A stretch of DNA of 64,000 bases from positions 62,001 to 126,000 of the forward strand of contig DATNAQ010000101.1 of NCBI GenBank assembly GCA_035607415.1, read 5' to 3'. Source of the stretch: JAQBQH01 sp035607415. Its GTDB lineage: Bacteria; Myxococcota_A; Polyangia; Palsa-1104. The notes beneath the pieces were generated by a model that was not told the origin of the DNA, did no database searches, and saw nothing but the letters and a program-made list of their open reading frames with translations. Of the stretch, positions 19,923-32,178 are shown in pieces; the first letter of the stretch is position 1; the number at the start of each line of letters is the position of its first letter. The translations under genes and the position numbers were made by a program.

Positions 19923-22232
19923 CTACTGGGCGCGTTTGGCGAGCTCGGGACGCGCGCGATCAGTGCGCAAATGCAGCCGCACCTTCTGTAGGAACTCGTC
20001 GAGACCGAACGGTTTGACGAGGTAGCCGTCGGCGCCGGCGGCGATCGAGTTGCGCTCCACCGATTCGCCGGTCATGGCGGTGACCATGAGGACCGGGACG
20101 CGCGCCGAGGACTCGCGCGTCTTGAGCTCGCGGCAGATCTCGATGCCGTCGGCATCGGCGAGCACGATGTCGAGGATGACGAGATCGACGTCGTCGTCGA
20201 CGGTGTCGAGGGCATCGGCGCCGCTCGTCACCGACACGACGTCGTAGCCTTCGCGCTCGAGCACGAAGCGCGTGAAGTCGAGGATCTCGAGCTCGTCCTC
20301 GACGACGACGACGCGGGCGCGCCCTTCGGGCTTGCGCGCGGCGCGGCCGAGGAGCTTACCGAGCCCTTCGGTGAGGCGCGCGCCGTCGGACGGCGAGACC
20401 ACGAGGTCGGCGCGTCCGATCGGTCCGCGCACGTCGGCGACCACGACGACGGGCAGCTGCGCCGTGTCGTCGTCCCTGCGCAGCTCCTCGAGCGTGGAGA
20501 CGATGGTCGTCGTCGCCGGCGACGAATCGCCGTCGGGCAGCGCGAGCACCACGATGTCGGGCCGGTGGCGCCGCGCGCGGCGCAAAAGCTCCTCGGCGCT
20601 CGCCGCCCACAAGACGTCGAGCGGCTGCAGCGAGGAGGCGGCCAGCAGCGGCTCGATCGTGGCGCGGCTGCCGGCCTCGGCGCCGACGAGGATGAGCGCG
20701 CGCCCGGCCGGGATCGTGCTCGTCGCCTCGCCGACGTCGGCGGCGGGCAGGCGCACGGTGAAGGTCGAGCCGCGACCTTCGGCGGAGTCGAGGGTGATGT
20801 CGCCGCCGTGGAGCGTGACCAGCTCCTTGGCGAGCGCCAGGCCGAGGCCGGCACCGCCGAAGCGCCGCGTCGAGGAGGCGTCGACCTGGTAGAAGCGCTC
20901 GAAGATGCGCGCGCGCGCGTCGATGGGGATGCCGATGCCGCGATCGGCGACCGAGACTTCGACGAAGGAGCCGCGGCGATCGGCGTGCACGTCGATCGAT
21001 CCGCCCGGCTGCTCGGTGAACTTCTCGGCGTTGCCGACGAGCGCGCGGAACACCTGCTCGAGACGCGCGCGATCGCCGGTGACCGGCAGTGCCTCGTTGC
21101 CGAGATCGAGGCGCAGCGGCAGATTGCGCGACGCCAGCCGCTCCCCGACGGCGGCGGCCGCCGAGGCCACCGCCTCGCGCAGATCGAAGCGGGTCATCGA
21201 CAGCTCGAGCCTGCCCTCCTCGCGCCGCGCCAGATCGAGCAGCGTCTCGATGAGCTCGACGAGCCGCTGCGTGTTGGCGGCGGCGATCTCGAGGCCGCGC
21301 CGCTGGCGCGCGTTGATCGGCCCGAGCGTGCCGCGCAGGAGCAGATCGTTGTAGCCCTTGATGCTCACGAGGGGCGTGCGCAGCTCGTGCGACACGTTGG
21401 CCAAAAGCTGCGTCTTCAGCCGATCGAGCGAGGCACGCTCGAGGTTGCGCTGCCGGATCTCCTCGAGCTGCTTGAGCGACGTGTTGTCGCGCGCCACGCC
21501 CTCGAGGACGTTGATGCGCCCGGCCGCGTCGCGCACGGGATAGAGCGACAGCTCGAGGAGCACGCGCTCGCCGCTCTTGGCGGTGAGCATGAGATCGAAG
21601 GTGCGCGCCGACATTTCCTGCAGCCGCGAGAAGCACGCCTCCCACGCCGGGCGCTGCTCGGGCAGGATCAAGCTCGCGAACAGGTTGGGGTCGCGATAGA
21701 GCTCCTCGGGCGAGTAGCCGGTCAGCCGCTCGATGGCGCGGTTGATGAACAGAATGCGCCCGGTCATCGCGTCGACGCGCAGGACCACGTCGGGGGCGTC
21801 GTCGACGAGCGCCTCGACGCTGCGCTCGCCGCCGCCGACCGGCATGGACTGGCCGCTCGAGTCGACGGCGATGGCCATGAGGCCGCGGCCGCCGTCGGGC
21901 AGCGTGATCGCCGTGGTGGTCAGATCGAGCACGCGCCGCCGCCCGTCGCCGCAGGCGGCCTCGATCCGATGGCGCAAGACGCCGCCCGAGTCGTAGAGCG
22001 GCAGCACCTCGCGCAGCGCCGCCTCGCGCTCGTGCGGCTCGGGGAACAGCACCTCGAGCCAGCTCCGCTCGGTCAGCTGCTCCGGGCTCCAGCGCACGAG
22101 ATCGAGGAACGCGCGGCTGGCAAACACGAGCCGGCCGGCCGTCGACGCCGCCGATGCCAGCGGCGCGACGGCGAGCGCCTGCCATTGTGGCAGGCCCGCC
22201 AGCGCCGGATCGATGAACCCCCTGTCCGCCAT
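19923..22232 (-). CDS. Hybrid sensor histidine kinase (PAS-PAS-HisKA-HATPase-REC-REC)
   Basis: 769 residues, no signal peptide or membrane helix, so cytoplasmic. Two PAS domains (about 20-125 and 138-250; the second with INRAIERLTGYSPEEL), the dimerisation helix with His282 in SHELRTP, an ATPase domain with GNAEKF (N box), DRGIGIP and GAGLGLALAK, then two receiver-like domains. The first receiver (about 505-625) is degenerate: the phosphorylation strand reads IVVLALPDGD with no Asp at the usual place. The second has Asp688 (LVILDIVL) and Lys740. Input and output are unknown. It follows the acyl-CoA synthetase gene by 24 bases. Confidence 0.88.
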   Translation of the reverse strand: MADRGFIDPALAGLPQWQALAVAPLASAASTAGRLVFASRAFLDLVRWSPEQLTERSWLEVLFPEPHEREAALREVLPLYDSGGVLRHRIEAACGDGRRRVLDLTTTAITLPDGGRGLMAIAVDSSGQSMPVGGGERSVEALVDDAPDVVLRVDAMTGRILFINRAIERLTGYSPEELYRDPNLFASLILPEQRPAWEACFSRLQEMSARTFDLMLTAKSGERVLLELSLYPVRDAAGRINVLEGVARDNTSLKQLEEIRQRNLERASLDRLKTQLLANVSHELRTPLVSIKGYNDLLLRGTLGPINARQRRGLEIAAANTQRLVELIETLLDLARREEGRLELSMTRFDLREAVASAAAAVGERLASRNLPLRLDLGNEALPVTGDRARLEQVFRALVGNAEKFTEQPGGSIDVHADRRGSFVEVSVADRGIGIPIDARARIFERFYQVDASSTRRFGGAGLGLALAKELVTLHGGDITLDSAEGRGSTFTVRLPAADVGEATSTIPAGRALILVGAEAGSRATIEPLLAASSLQPLDVLWAASAEELLRRARRHRPDIVVLALPDGDSSPATTTIVSTLEELRRDDDTAQLPVVVVADVRGPIGRADLVVSPSDGARLTEGLGKLLGRAARKPEGRARVVVVEDELEILDFTRFVLEREGYDVVSVTSGADALDTVDDDVDLVILDIVLADADGIEICRELKTRESSARVPVLMVTAMTGESVERNSIAAGADGYLVKPFGLDEFLQKVRLHLRTDRARPELAKRAQ

Positions 22233-22256
22233 ACCCCGCCCCCCTCTCCTCTCAGC

Positions 22257-24170
22257 TCAGTTTGTGTAGAAGGCGTCGATGATGTCGTTGTACTTCTCGC
22301 TGGTGAACTTGCGCTTGACCTTCAAGGTCGGCGTCAGCTCACCCGTGTCCTGCGAGAAATCATGCGGCAGGATCGCGAACTTCTTGATCGAAGAATAGCT
22401 CGGCTCGCGCGCGTTCAGCTCGTCGATGTACTTTTGTACGAGCGTACGCACCTTGTCCGACTGCGCCAGATCGCCGACGTTGCTGAAGGGGACGCTGTTG
22501 TCACGCGCCCACTTGCCGACGTTCTCCTCGTTGAGCGTGACGAGCGCGACCAGATAGGGCCGCTTGTCGCCGTGCACCATCACTTGCGAAATGTACGGCG
22601 TCGCCTTGAGCGCGTTCTCGAGGTTCTGCGGCGCGATGTTCTTGCCGCCGGCGTTGACGATGATGTCCTTCTTGCGATCGGTGATGCGCACGATGCCATC
22701 TTCGATGACGCCGATGTCGCCGGTATGGAACCACCCCTCGGCGTCGATGACCTCGCGCGTGGCTTCGGGCTTGCCGTAGTACTCCTTCATCACCGAGCCG
22801 CCGCGGATGAGGATCTCGCCGTCCTCGGCGATCTTCACCTCGAGGCCGGGAACAGGCACACCGACCGAGCCGAAGGCGTACTTCTCGGGACGGTTGACGC
22901 AGCTGCCGGCGGTGGTCTCGGTGAGGCCGTAGCCCTCGAGGATGAGGATCCCGGCGGCGTGGAAGAACTCGGCGATCTCGCGCGAGAGCGGCGCGCCGCC
23001 CGACACCAGGAAGCGGATTCTGCCGCCCAAAACCGATTGGATTTTGTGAAAAACCAATCGGGTTGCGATGCGATTCTTGAGCGTCAGCCCGAGGGGAACC
23101 GGTTGGTGGCGCTGCTTGTATTTGGATACCTGCTTGCCGACCGAGAATGCCCAATCGAAGATGCGCTGCTTGCCGGGCGGGGCGGCGTTGCGGTTGCCGA
23201 GGATGCCGAGATAGACCTTCTCGAGCACGCGCGGCACCGCGCACATGAAGCTCGGCCGCACCTCGCCGAGGTTGTCCTTGATCTTGGCGATCGACTCGGC
23301 GAACGCGATGCGCGAGCCTTTGCAGATCGTCGTCCACTCGAGGATCTTGGCGAAGATGTGCGCCATCGGCAGGAACAAGAGCTGCTCGTCCGCCTCGTCG
23401 ACGGGCAGCACCTCGCGCATCGAGTCGCACTCCCAGACGATGTTCTTGTGCGTGAGCACGACGCCCTTGGGCGGGCCGGTGGTGCCCGAGGTGTAGACGA
23501 AGGTGAAGCTGTCGTCGGCCTTGATCTCGGCCCAGCGCTTCTCGAGCTCGCCGGCGTGCGCGCCGAGCCACTTGTCACCCTCGATGCGCAGCTCGCCGAG
23601 CGAGATCAGCCACGCCTTGTCGCCGGGCTGGGTGACGTCCTCGAGCTTGAGCTCGGTGCGGCCCTGCGCGTCGGGCTTCTCGAGCTTGCAGCTGGCGTCG
23701 AAGTAAACGACCTTGACGACGTCCTTCATCTTGTCGCGCTCGGCCATGACCTTCTGCAGCTGCGCCGGATTCTCGACGAAGACTACCTTGGCGCCCGAGT
23801 CGTTGATGATGTACTCGCACTCGTGCGGCAGGTTCGACTGATAGATCGGTACCGTCACGCCGCCGGCCATGAGGATGCCGATGTCGCAGTAGAGCCACTC
23901 GGGCCGCGTGTTGGCGAGGATGCACGAGCGCTCGCCCTTGCCGACGCCGAGCGCCAAGAGGCCCGCCGCGATCTGGCGCGAGGCCTTGTCCCAGTCGGCC
24001 CAGGTGGCAGTGCGCCAGCTGCCGCTCTCCTTCCATTTCAAGACGGCCACCTGCGCCGATGCCTTGACGCGATCGTTGAACATCACCACGCCGTTCTGCA
24101 CGCTGAGCGGCCGCTCGGTCGTCTTGGGTGCAGAAGGCTTCGCCGTCGCCGCCACGTTCGCTGTCTCCAT
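22257..24170 (-). CDS. fadD: Long-chain acyl-CoA synthetase (AMP-binding)
   Basis: 637 residues from the ATG at 24170 (METANVAA...). ATP-binding loop FVYTSGTTGPPKGVVLTH, the gate-containing YGLTETTAG, and the terminal FHTGDIGVIEDGIVRITDRKKDII are clear, placing it in the FadD15/FAA1-like class of long-chain fatty acid activating enzymes. It makes fatty acyl-CoA for degradation or lipid synthesis. A stretch near 23017-23107 has much lower GC than the rest and holds a hairpin, yet encodes a normal family sequence. The divergent ubiB-like gene starts 65 bases away. Confidence 0.9.
   Translation of the reverse strand: METANVAATAKPSAPKTTERPLSVQNGVVMFNDRVKASAQVAVLKWKESGSWRTATWADWDKASRQIAAGLLALGVGKGERSCILANTRPEWLYCDIGILMAGGVTVPIYQSNLPHECEYIINDSGAKVVFVENPAQLQKVMAERDKMKDVVKVVYFDASCKLEKPDAQGRTELKLEDVTQPGDKAWLISLGELRIEGDKWLGAHAGELEKRWAEIKADDSFTFVYTSGTTGPPKGVVLTHKNIVWECDSMREVLPVDEADEQLLFLPMAHIFAKILEWTTICKGSRIAFAESIAKIKDNLGEVRPSFMCAVPRVLEKVYLGILGNRNAAPPGKQRIFDWAFSVGKQVSKYKQRHQPVPLGLTLKNRIATRLVFHKIQSVLGGRIRFLVSGGAPLSREIAEFFHAAGILILEGYGLTETTAGSCVNRPEKYAFGSVGVPVPGLEVKIAEDGEILIRGGSVMKEYYGKPEATREVIDAEGWFHTGDIGVIEDGIVRITDRKKDIIVNAGGKNIAPQNLENALKATPYISQVMVHGDKRPYLVALVTLNEENVGKWARDNSVPFSNVGDLAQSDKVRTLVQKYIDELNAREPSYSSIKKFAILPHDFSQDTGELTPTLKVKRKFTSEKYNDIIDAFYTN
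23033..23061. repeat. AT-rich hairpin within the acyl-CoA synthetase gene
   Basis: CCGATTGG (23033-23040) and CCAATCGG (23054-23061) are perfect 8-base arms. Inside, after one mismatch, four A-T pairs extend the stem, leaving a 3-base loop. It lies in coding sequence (VFHKIQSV in the protein) in an otherwise very GC-rich gene. Confidence 0.7.
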
Positions 24171-24235
24171 GATGATCGTTTTTACCGCGAAGAGGGCCGC
24201 ACCAGCAACCGTATGGTACTCTGAGGATCCGACTG

Positions 24236-25519
24236 ATGAGCACCGTGCGGTTCGGGTTACGCGCCTTGGCGATTTTTTCGCTGGTGCTGTTCGCACTGGC
24301 GCGTTTCTACGTCGGCTGGGTGCTCTTGCTTATCGCGTTCCAACCAAAGGCGCGACGTCAGGAGTGGTTCGCCAGCACCGTCGTGGGCTTGTTCCGCGCG
24401 CTGGGAGCGACGTTCGTCAAGGTCGGGCAGATCATGTCGACGCGGCCCGACCTGTTTCCGCCGCACGTGATCCGCGCGCTCGAGACGCTGCAGGACAACG
24501 TGGGACCGTTCGCGTGGGAGAACGTGCAGCAGACGTTCGTCGAGGATCTCGGCAAGTTGCCCGAGGAGCTGTTCACCGAGATCTCGCCGGTGCCGATCGC
24601 GTCGGCGTCGGTGGCGCAGGTGCACAAGGCGCGCTTGAAGGACGGGCGCGTGGTGGCCGTCAAGGTGCGGCGGCCGAAGCTCGACGAGCTGGTCGCATTC
24701 GACCTGAAGGTGATGCGTGGCTTTGCGCGCGCGATGTCGTTGGTGCCGTCGATTGGCCTGTTGGCGCCGGTCGAGAGCGTCGAGGAGTTCGGCCGCGGCA
24801 TCTCGATGCAGCTCGACTTCACCATCGAGGCGCGCAACAATCGCAAGTTCACCGAGAACTTCAAGGACGATCGCGACGTCATCTTTCCGGCGCTGATCGA
24901 GGGGCTGTGCTCGCGGCGCGTCCTGACGATGGAGTACATCGACGGGACGAAGATCCTGAACTTCCGGCAAACGCCGTCGGATCCGAAGCGGCTGGCGCAG
25001 ATCGGGTTCCGCGTGATGCTCAAGATGGTGTTCGCCGACGGGTTCGTGCACGCGGACCTGCATCCGGGGAACATCTTCATCACGCGCGATGATCGCGTGG
25101 CGATCCTCGACCTCGGCCTCGTCGGTGAGCTCGACGGGCGGCATCGCGAAGGCTTCGCGCGCTACTTCGCGGCGTGGGCGCAGGGCGACGGCAAGACGAT
25201 GGCGGCGCTCATGGCCGAGCTGTCGCCGGGACGCAAGATCCCCGACTACGCCGGGTTCGAGGCGGCGGTGGTGGCGTTCGTGCAGAAGTACTACGGCAAG
25301 CGGCTCGGCGAGGTGCAGGTGTCGCTGGTGTTCATGGACATGATGAACATCCTGCGCAAGTACCGCGTGCGCGCCAATCCGACGTTCACGCTGGTGAACA
25401 TCGCGATCGCGGTGACCGAGGGCATCGGCAAGCAGCTCGATCCCGACGTCGATCTGATGGCGACGGCGCTGCCGTTCTTCGCGCGCTTCAACTTCTTCGC
25501 GCCGGGGGCGGTCGGCTGA
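24236..25519 (+). CDS. ubiB: UbiB/ABC1/AarF family atypical kinase
   Basis: 427 residues. The family hallmarks are present: KVGQ (62-65) in FVKVGQIMSTRPDLFP, the Ala-rich nucleotide loop ASASVAQVH (122-130) that replaces a Gly-rich loop, Lys143 in VAVKV, HADLHPGN and the metal site DLGLVG. These proteins are ATPases that aid ubiquinone (or other prenyl lipid) synthesis at the membrane. One hydrophobic segment lies at the N-terminus (about 11-35). The next gene overlaps its stop codon. Confidence 0.85.
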   Translation: MSTVRFGLRALAIFSLVLFALARFYVGWVLLLIAFQPKARRQEWFASTVVGLFRALGATFVKVGQIMSTRPDLFPPHVIRALETLQDNVGPFAWENVQQTFVEDLGKLPEELFTEISPVPIASASVAQVHKARLKDGRVVAVKVRRPKLDELVAFDLKVMRGFARAMSLVPSIGLLAPVESVEEFGRGISMQLDFTIEARNNRKFTENFKDDRDVIFPALIEGLCSRRVLTMEYIDGTKILNFRQTPSDPKRLAQIGFRVMLKMVFADGFVHADLHPGNIFITRDDRVAILDLGLVGELDGRHREGFARYFAAWAQGDGKTMAALMAELSPGRKIPDYAGFEAAVVAFVQKYYGKRLGEVQVSLVFMDMMNILRKYRVRANPTFTLVNIAIAVTEGIGKQLDPDVDLMATALPFFARFNFFAPGAVG

Positions 25520-26844
25520 AGACGCGGGCGGCGGCGGCATACGTCGTCGTCGCCGTGGCGATCGTGGTGGCGTACCACGGCGCGCTCAGCGCCGGGTTCG
25601 TGCTCGACGACTACCATTTGATCCTCGAGCATCGCGAGCTCGGCGTGGGCGCGATCCCGCGCCTCTTCTGGCGGGCGTACGAGTCGGGGAACGGCGCGTT
25701 CTATCGGCCGTTGTCGACGGCGAGCTTCGCCGTCGATCGCTCGCTGTTCGGGCTGTGGGCGCCGGCGTATCACGCGCACAACCTGCTGTGGCACGCGGCG
25801 GCGTCGCTGGCGCTGTTGTGGCTGCTCGGCAAGATGGTGTCGTCGCGGGCGGCGTTCGCGGCGGCGCTCGTGTTCGCGCTGCACCCGGTGCACACCGAGG
25901 CGGTGACCGGCGTGTTCGGACGGTCGGAGCTGATGGCGGCGACGTTCGTGATCGTGGGCATCGGGCTGTGGCTCGACGGGCGGCGCGCCCTCGCCGCGCT
26001 CGCCTACTTCGCGGCGCTGGCGTCCAAAGAGAGCGGCGTAACGCTGCCGCTGGTGGCGCTCCTCGTCGAGCGGATGACGCGGCCCGAGCTGCGTTGGCGC
26101 GCGGCGCTCGAGCGCATGTGGCCGCTCGCGGTGGCGTTCGTCGTCTACGCCGCGCTGCGCGCGCATGCGCTCGCGGGTACGGGCGAGACGCTGCCGCCGC
26201 CGGCCGAGTACTTCGCGGGGCTGTCGTGGGGGCGCGCGACGGTGACGGCGCTCGACGTGCTCGGGCGCGACCTCGGCCTGCTGGTGTGGCCGCATCCGCT
26301 GTGCGCCGACTACTCGTATCCGGCGCTGCCGGTCGGGTCGCTCGGTGGGGCGGCGCGCACGCTGGCGATCCTCGTCGCCGCGGTCGTCGTCGCGCGGCGC
26401 TCGCACGTCGTCGCGCTCGCGCTCGGCTGGTTCGCGATCACGATTTTGCCGGTCTCGAATCTGGTGGTGCACATCGGCGTGCTCTTGGCCGAGCGCCTGT
26501 TGTATCTGCCGTCGGTGTCGGTGTGCCTGGTCGCCGGCGCGGCGCTGGCGGCGGTGGCCGAGCGCGCGCGCCCGGCGGTGGCCGCGACGGCGACGACGGC
26601 GGTGGCGCTCACGCTCGCGACGCTGACGATGGCGCGCAACGTCGACTGGCAGACCCCGTTGGCGCTGTGGCGCGACACGGTGGCAAAGCAGCCGAGGAGC
26701 GCGCTCGCGCACGGCAACCTGGGGCTGTCGTGCGTCGTCGTCGGCGATCGCGAGTGCGCGCGAAGGGAGCTGGAGGCGGCGGTGGCGTTGGAGCCGCAGC
26801 GTGGGGATTTTCGGCAGGCGCTGGAGCAGCTGTCGTCGCGGTAG
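25516..26844 (+). CDS. TMTC-like membrane protein (GT-C fold) with C-terminal TPR-like part
   Basis: About 442 residues with many hydrophobic helices. FVLDDYHLILEHRELG near the N-terminus has the acidic pair of GT-C glycosyltransferases; FYRPLSTASFAVD, HNLLWHAAAS and FALHPVHTEAVTGVFGRSELMAA are the conserved loops of TMTC-type O-mannosyltransferase homologues. The end (ALAHGNLGLSCVVVG...) resembles one or two TPRs. No ATG, GTG or TTG fits the expected start: I use CTG at 25516, which overlaps the ubiB stop (CTGA); an internal GTG near 25552 is the alternative. The sugar and acceptor are unknown. Confidence 0.7.
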   Translation: MKTRAAAAYVVVAVAIVVAYHGALSAGFVLDDYHLILEHRELGVGAIPRLFWRAYESGNGAFYRPLSTASFAVDRSLFGLWAPAYHAHNLLWHAAASLALLWLLGKMVSSRAAFAAALVFALHPVHTEAVTGVFGRSELMAATFVIVGIGLWLDGRRALAALAYFAALASKESGVTLPLVALLVERMTRPELRWRAALERMWPLAVAFVVYAALRAHALAGTGETLPPPAEYFAGLSWGRATVTALDVLGRDLGLLVWPHPLCADYSYPALPVGSLGGAARTLAILVAAVVVARRSHVVALALGWFAITILPVSNLVVHIGVLLAERLLYLPSVSVCLVAGAALAAVAERARPAVAATATTAVALTLATLTMARNVDWQTPLALWRDTVAKQPRSALAHGNLGLSCVVVGDRECARRELEAAVALEPQRGDFRQALEQLSSR

Positions 26845-27002
26845 GTTTATCGCGGGCGCTCTTCCAGATTTGCGTGGCGCCTGTGCCGTGATTCTGTTCG
26901 CCCGCGCCGGCGGCCAACCTAATCGCACATCCTCGACGACAGCGTGTCCACCTCTACCACCGGGCCAAACGCGAACAACCCACGCGCATCGGGCCCCCAC
27001 AC

Positions 27003-27464
27003 CTACTGCCCACTCGCCTCCACCCCGACGTGCCAATAGGTCCACGACTCCGACTCGCCGCACCGCTGCGGCTCGTGCCCGGCGTGGCGATACCGGACCA
27101 CCGGTAGCAGCGCCAGCCGAACGCCGGCGCCGCCGCCGGGGGCGCCGGTCGGCAGGACCACGCGGCCGGCGAGCGTGGCGCCGAGGCGGAAGCCGAAGTG
27201 CGGCGATTCGCCGAGGGCGTCGAGCCCGACGCCGAGGCCTACGTGACCGGCATCGCCGCGCGCACGCGCCCGCTCGTCGGCGGCGCCGGAGACGTCGGCC
27301 GAGACGAGGATGGCGGCGGCGCCGTGGCGATAGGTGTCACCGAGGGCCACGCCGACGGTGAGCATGGCTCCCCACCGGCCGTTGCTGTCGACGGTCGGCG
27401 CGATCCCGAGCCGGCCCGAAGCCGCACAGCCCGCGCTCAACGCGACGAGAAAAGCGAAGCGCAC
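27003..27464 (-). CDS. Small lipoprotein, unknown
   Basis: 153 residues from GTG 27464. A short signal ends in LSAGC with Cys13 as lipidation site. The rest is rich in Gly, Ala and Val with alternating pattern (AMLTVGVALGDTYRHGAAAILVSADV), which suggests beta strands, possibly a small barrel or outer-membrane-associated fold. No family is recognised. It is divergent from the kinase operon and shares its control region. The 158 bases towards the preceding gene show nothing. Confidence 0.6.
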   Translation of the reverse strand: MRFAFLVALSAGCAASGRLGIAPTVDSNGRWGAMLTVGVALGDTYRHGAAAILVSADVSGAADERARARGDAGHVGLGVGLDALGESPHFGFRLGATLAGRVVLPTGAPGGGAGVRLALLPVVRYRHAGHEPQRCGESESWTYWHVGVEASGQ

Positions 27465-27498
27465 TCTTTTGCTACGTCGTGCGCCGCATCACTTGACC

Positions 27499-27528
27499 AC
27501 CGTGACGAAGAGATCAGACCGTCACGGT
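27499..27528. promoter_or_regulatory. Operator-like inverted repeat in a divergent control region
   Basis: ACCGTGACG (27499-27507) and CGTCACGGT (27520-27528) are perfect 9-base inverted arms 12 bases apart, so their starts are 21 bases (two helical turns) apart. The right arm touches the proposed -35 of the kinase operon. This geometry fits a dimeric repressor or activator; the binding protein is not identified. Confidence 0.55.
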
Positions 27529-27557
27529 TGTCGTACCACCCCGATCGGCGCTAAAAT
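27528..27557 (+). promoter_or_regulatory. Possible promoter of the kinase operon
   Basis: TTGTCG (27528-27533), 18 bases, then TAAAAT (27552-27557). The -10 is good and the -35 is partial. Transcription would start about 28 bases before the kinase ATG. Confidence 0.4.
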
Positions 27558-27591
27558 CGGGAGGTTCGGCGAGGGGTCTGACACCGTTGCC

Positions 27592-29393
<1,802 letters not shown>

Positions 29394-29397
<4 letters not shown>

Positions 29398-30307
29398 AGG
29401 GAGCGGTGCTCGCCCTCGTCGTCCTCGTCGCCAGCGTCGCCGCCGCCGATCCGTCACGCAACCCGCGCGACTCGCTCGACGTGGGGCGCACTGCCTACGA
29501 TCGCGGCGACTACAAGCGCGCCATCGACACCATCAATCCCCTGCTCTACCCGTCGATCGAGCTCGGCACCGAGGAGGACGTGGTCGCCGCGCACAAGCTT
29601 TTGGCGCTCTCCTACTTCTTCGTCAACAAGCAGAAGGAAGCGGAAGACGAGGTCACCTCGCTGCTCGCGCTCAGGCCCACGTATCAGCTCGATCCGATCG
29701 TCGATCCGCCCGTCGCCGTGCGCTTCTTCGAGGACGTGCGGCACCGCCAGTCCGATCGCATCAACGCGCTCAAGAAACGCGAGCTCGAGGATTCGGAGCG
29801 CGCCCACAAAGAAGAAGAGCGCCGCCTCGCCGAGGCGCGCGCCAAGGCCGAGCGCGTCTATGTCGACCGCGTCGTCGAGAAGCACAGCCGCCTGATCGCG
29901 CTCTTGCCCTTCGGCGCCGGCCAGGCGCAGAACGGCCAGACCAAGAAGGCGATCGCCTTCGGCGTGTCCGAGGGCGTGCTCGCGGCAGCGTCGATCGTCT
30001 CGTACTTCACGCTGCAGTATCGCTATCCGGTCAATCCGTCGACGGGACACCAGCAGTTTCCCGCCGCCGAGCAGAACACGGCGACCGCGCTCATCACCCT
30101 GCAGCTCGCCGCCGGCGCCGCCTTCTGGGCGACGGTGGCGTGGGGCATCCTCGACGCGCAGCTCCTGTTCAAGCGCGAGGTGGTCGTCGACACGCGCGAG
30201 CGCTCGACGGCGCTGCCGGCACCACCGCCGCCGAAGCACAAACCGAAACATTCGTCGATCTCGATCATCCCGACGCTTGGCGGCGTCGGAGTCGTGGGGA
30301 CATTCTG

Positions 30308-30308
<1 letters not shown>
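29394..30308 (+). CDS. Exported protein with TPR-like region and two C-terminal membrane helices
   Basis: 304 residues. A signal peptide (MKGAVLALVVLVASVAAADP) is followed by DVGRTAYDRGDYKRAIDTINPLL and KLLALSYFFVNKQKEAEDEVTSLLALRP, which look like TPR helices. A charged coiled coil follows (KKRELEDSERAHKEEERRL and onwards). Then come two hydrophobic segments (AIAFGVSEGVLAAASIVSYF and ALITLQLAAGAAFWATVAWGILDA) and a Pro/Lys tail. It lies coupled between the kinase and the activator gene (ATGA before, TGATG after), so it is presumably part of the same signalling unit. Function unknown. Confidence 0.75.
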
Positions 30309-32131
<1,823 letters not shown>

Positions 32132-32136
32132 CTCCC

Positions 32137-32173
32137 TGACATCGGTGTCACAGCGACGGGGGTTGGACAACCC
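32137..32173. promoter_or_regulatory. Two dyads in the gap between the activator and a lipoprotein gene
   Basis: TGACATCGGTGTCA (32137-32150) and GGGTTGGACAACCC (32160-32173) are two perfect dyads (5- and 6-base arms) in the 47-base gap. They could be operators for the downstream lipoprotein gene or RNA hairpins ending the activator transcript. No T-run follows. Confidence 0.4.
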
Positions 32174-32178
32174 GTAAC

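Noticed and set aside
20565..24224. A 1219-codon open frame on the + strand opposite the histidine kinase and acyl-CoA synthetase
   Set aside because: It is a shadow frame produced by high GC in the codon third position of the genes on the other strand; composition is Arg/Ala/Val/Asp/Leu biased with no domain.
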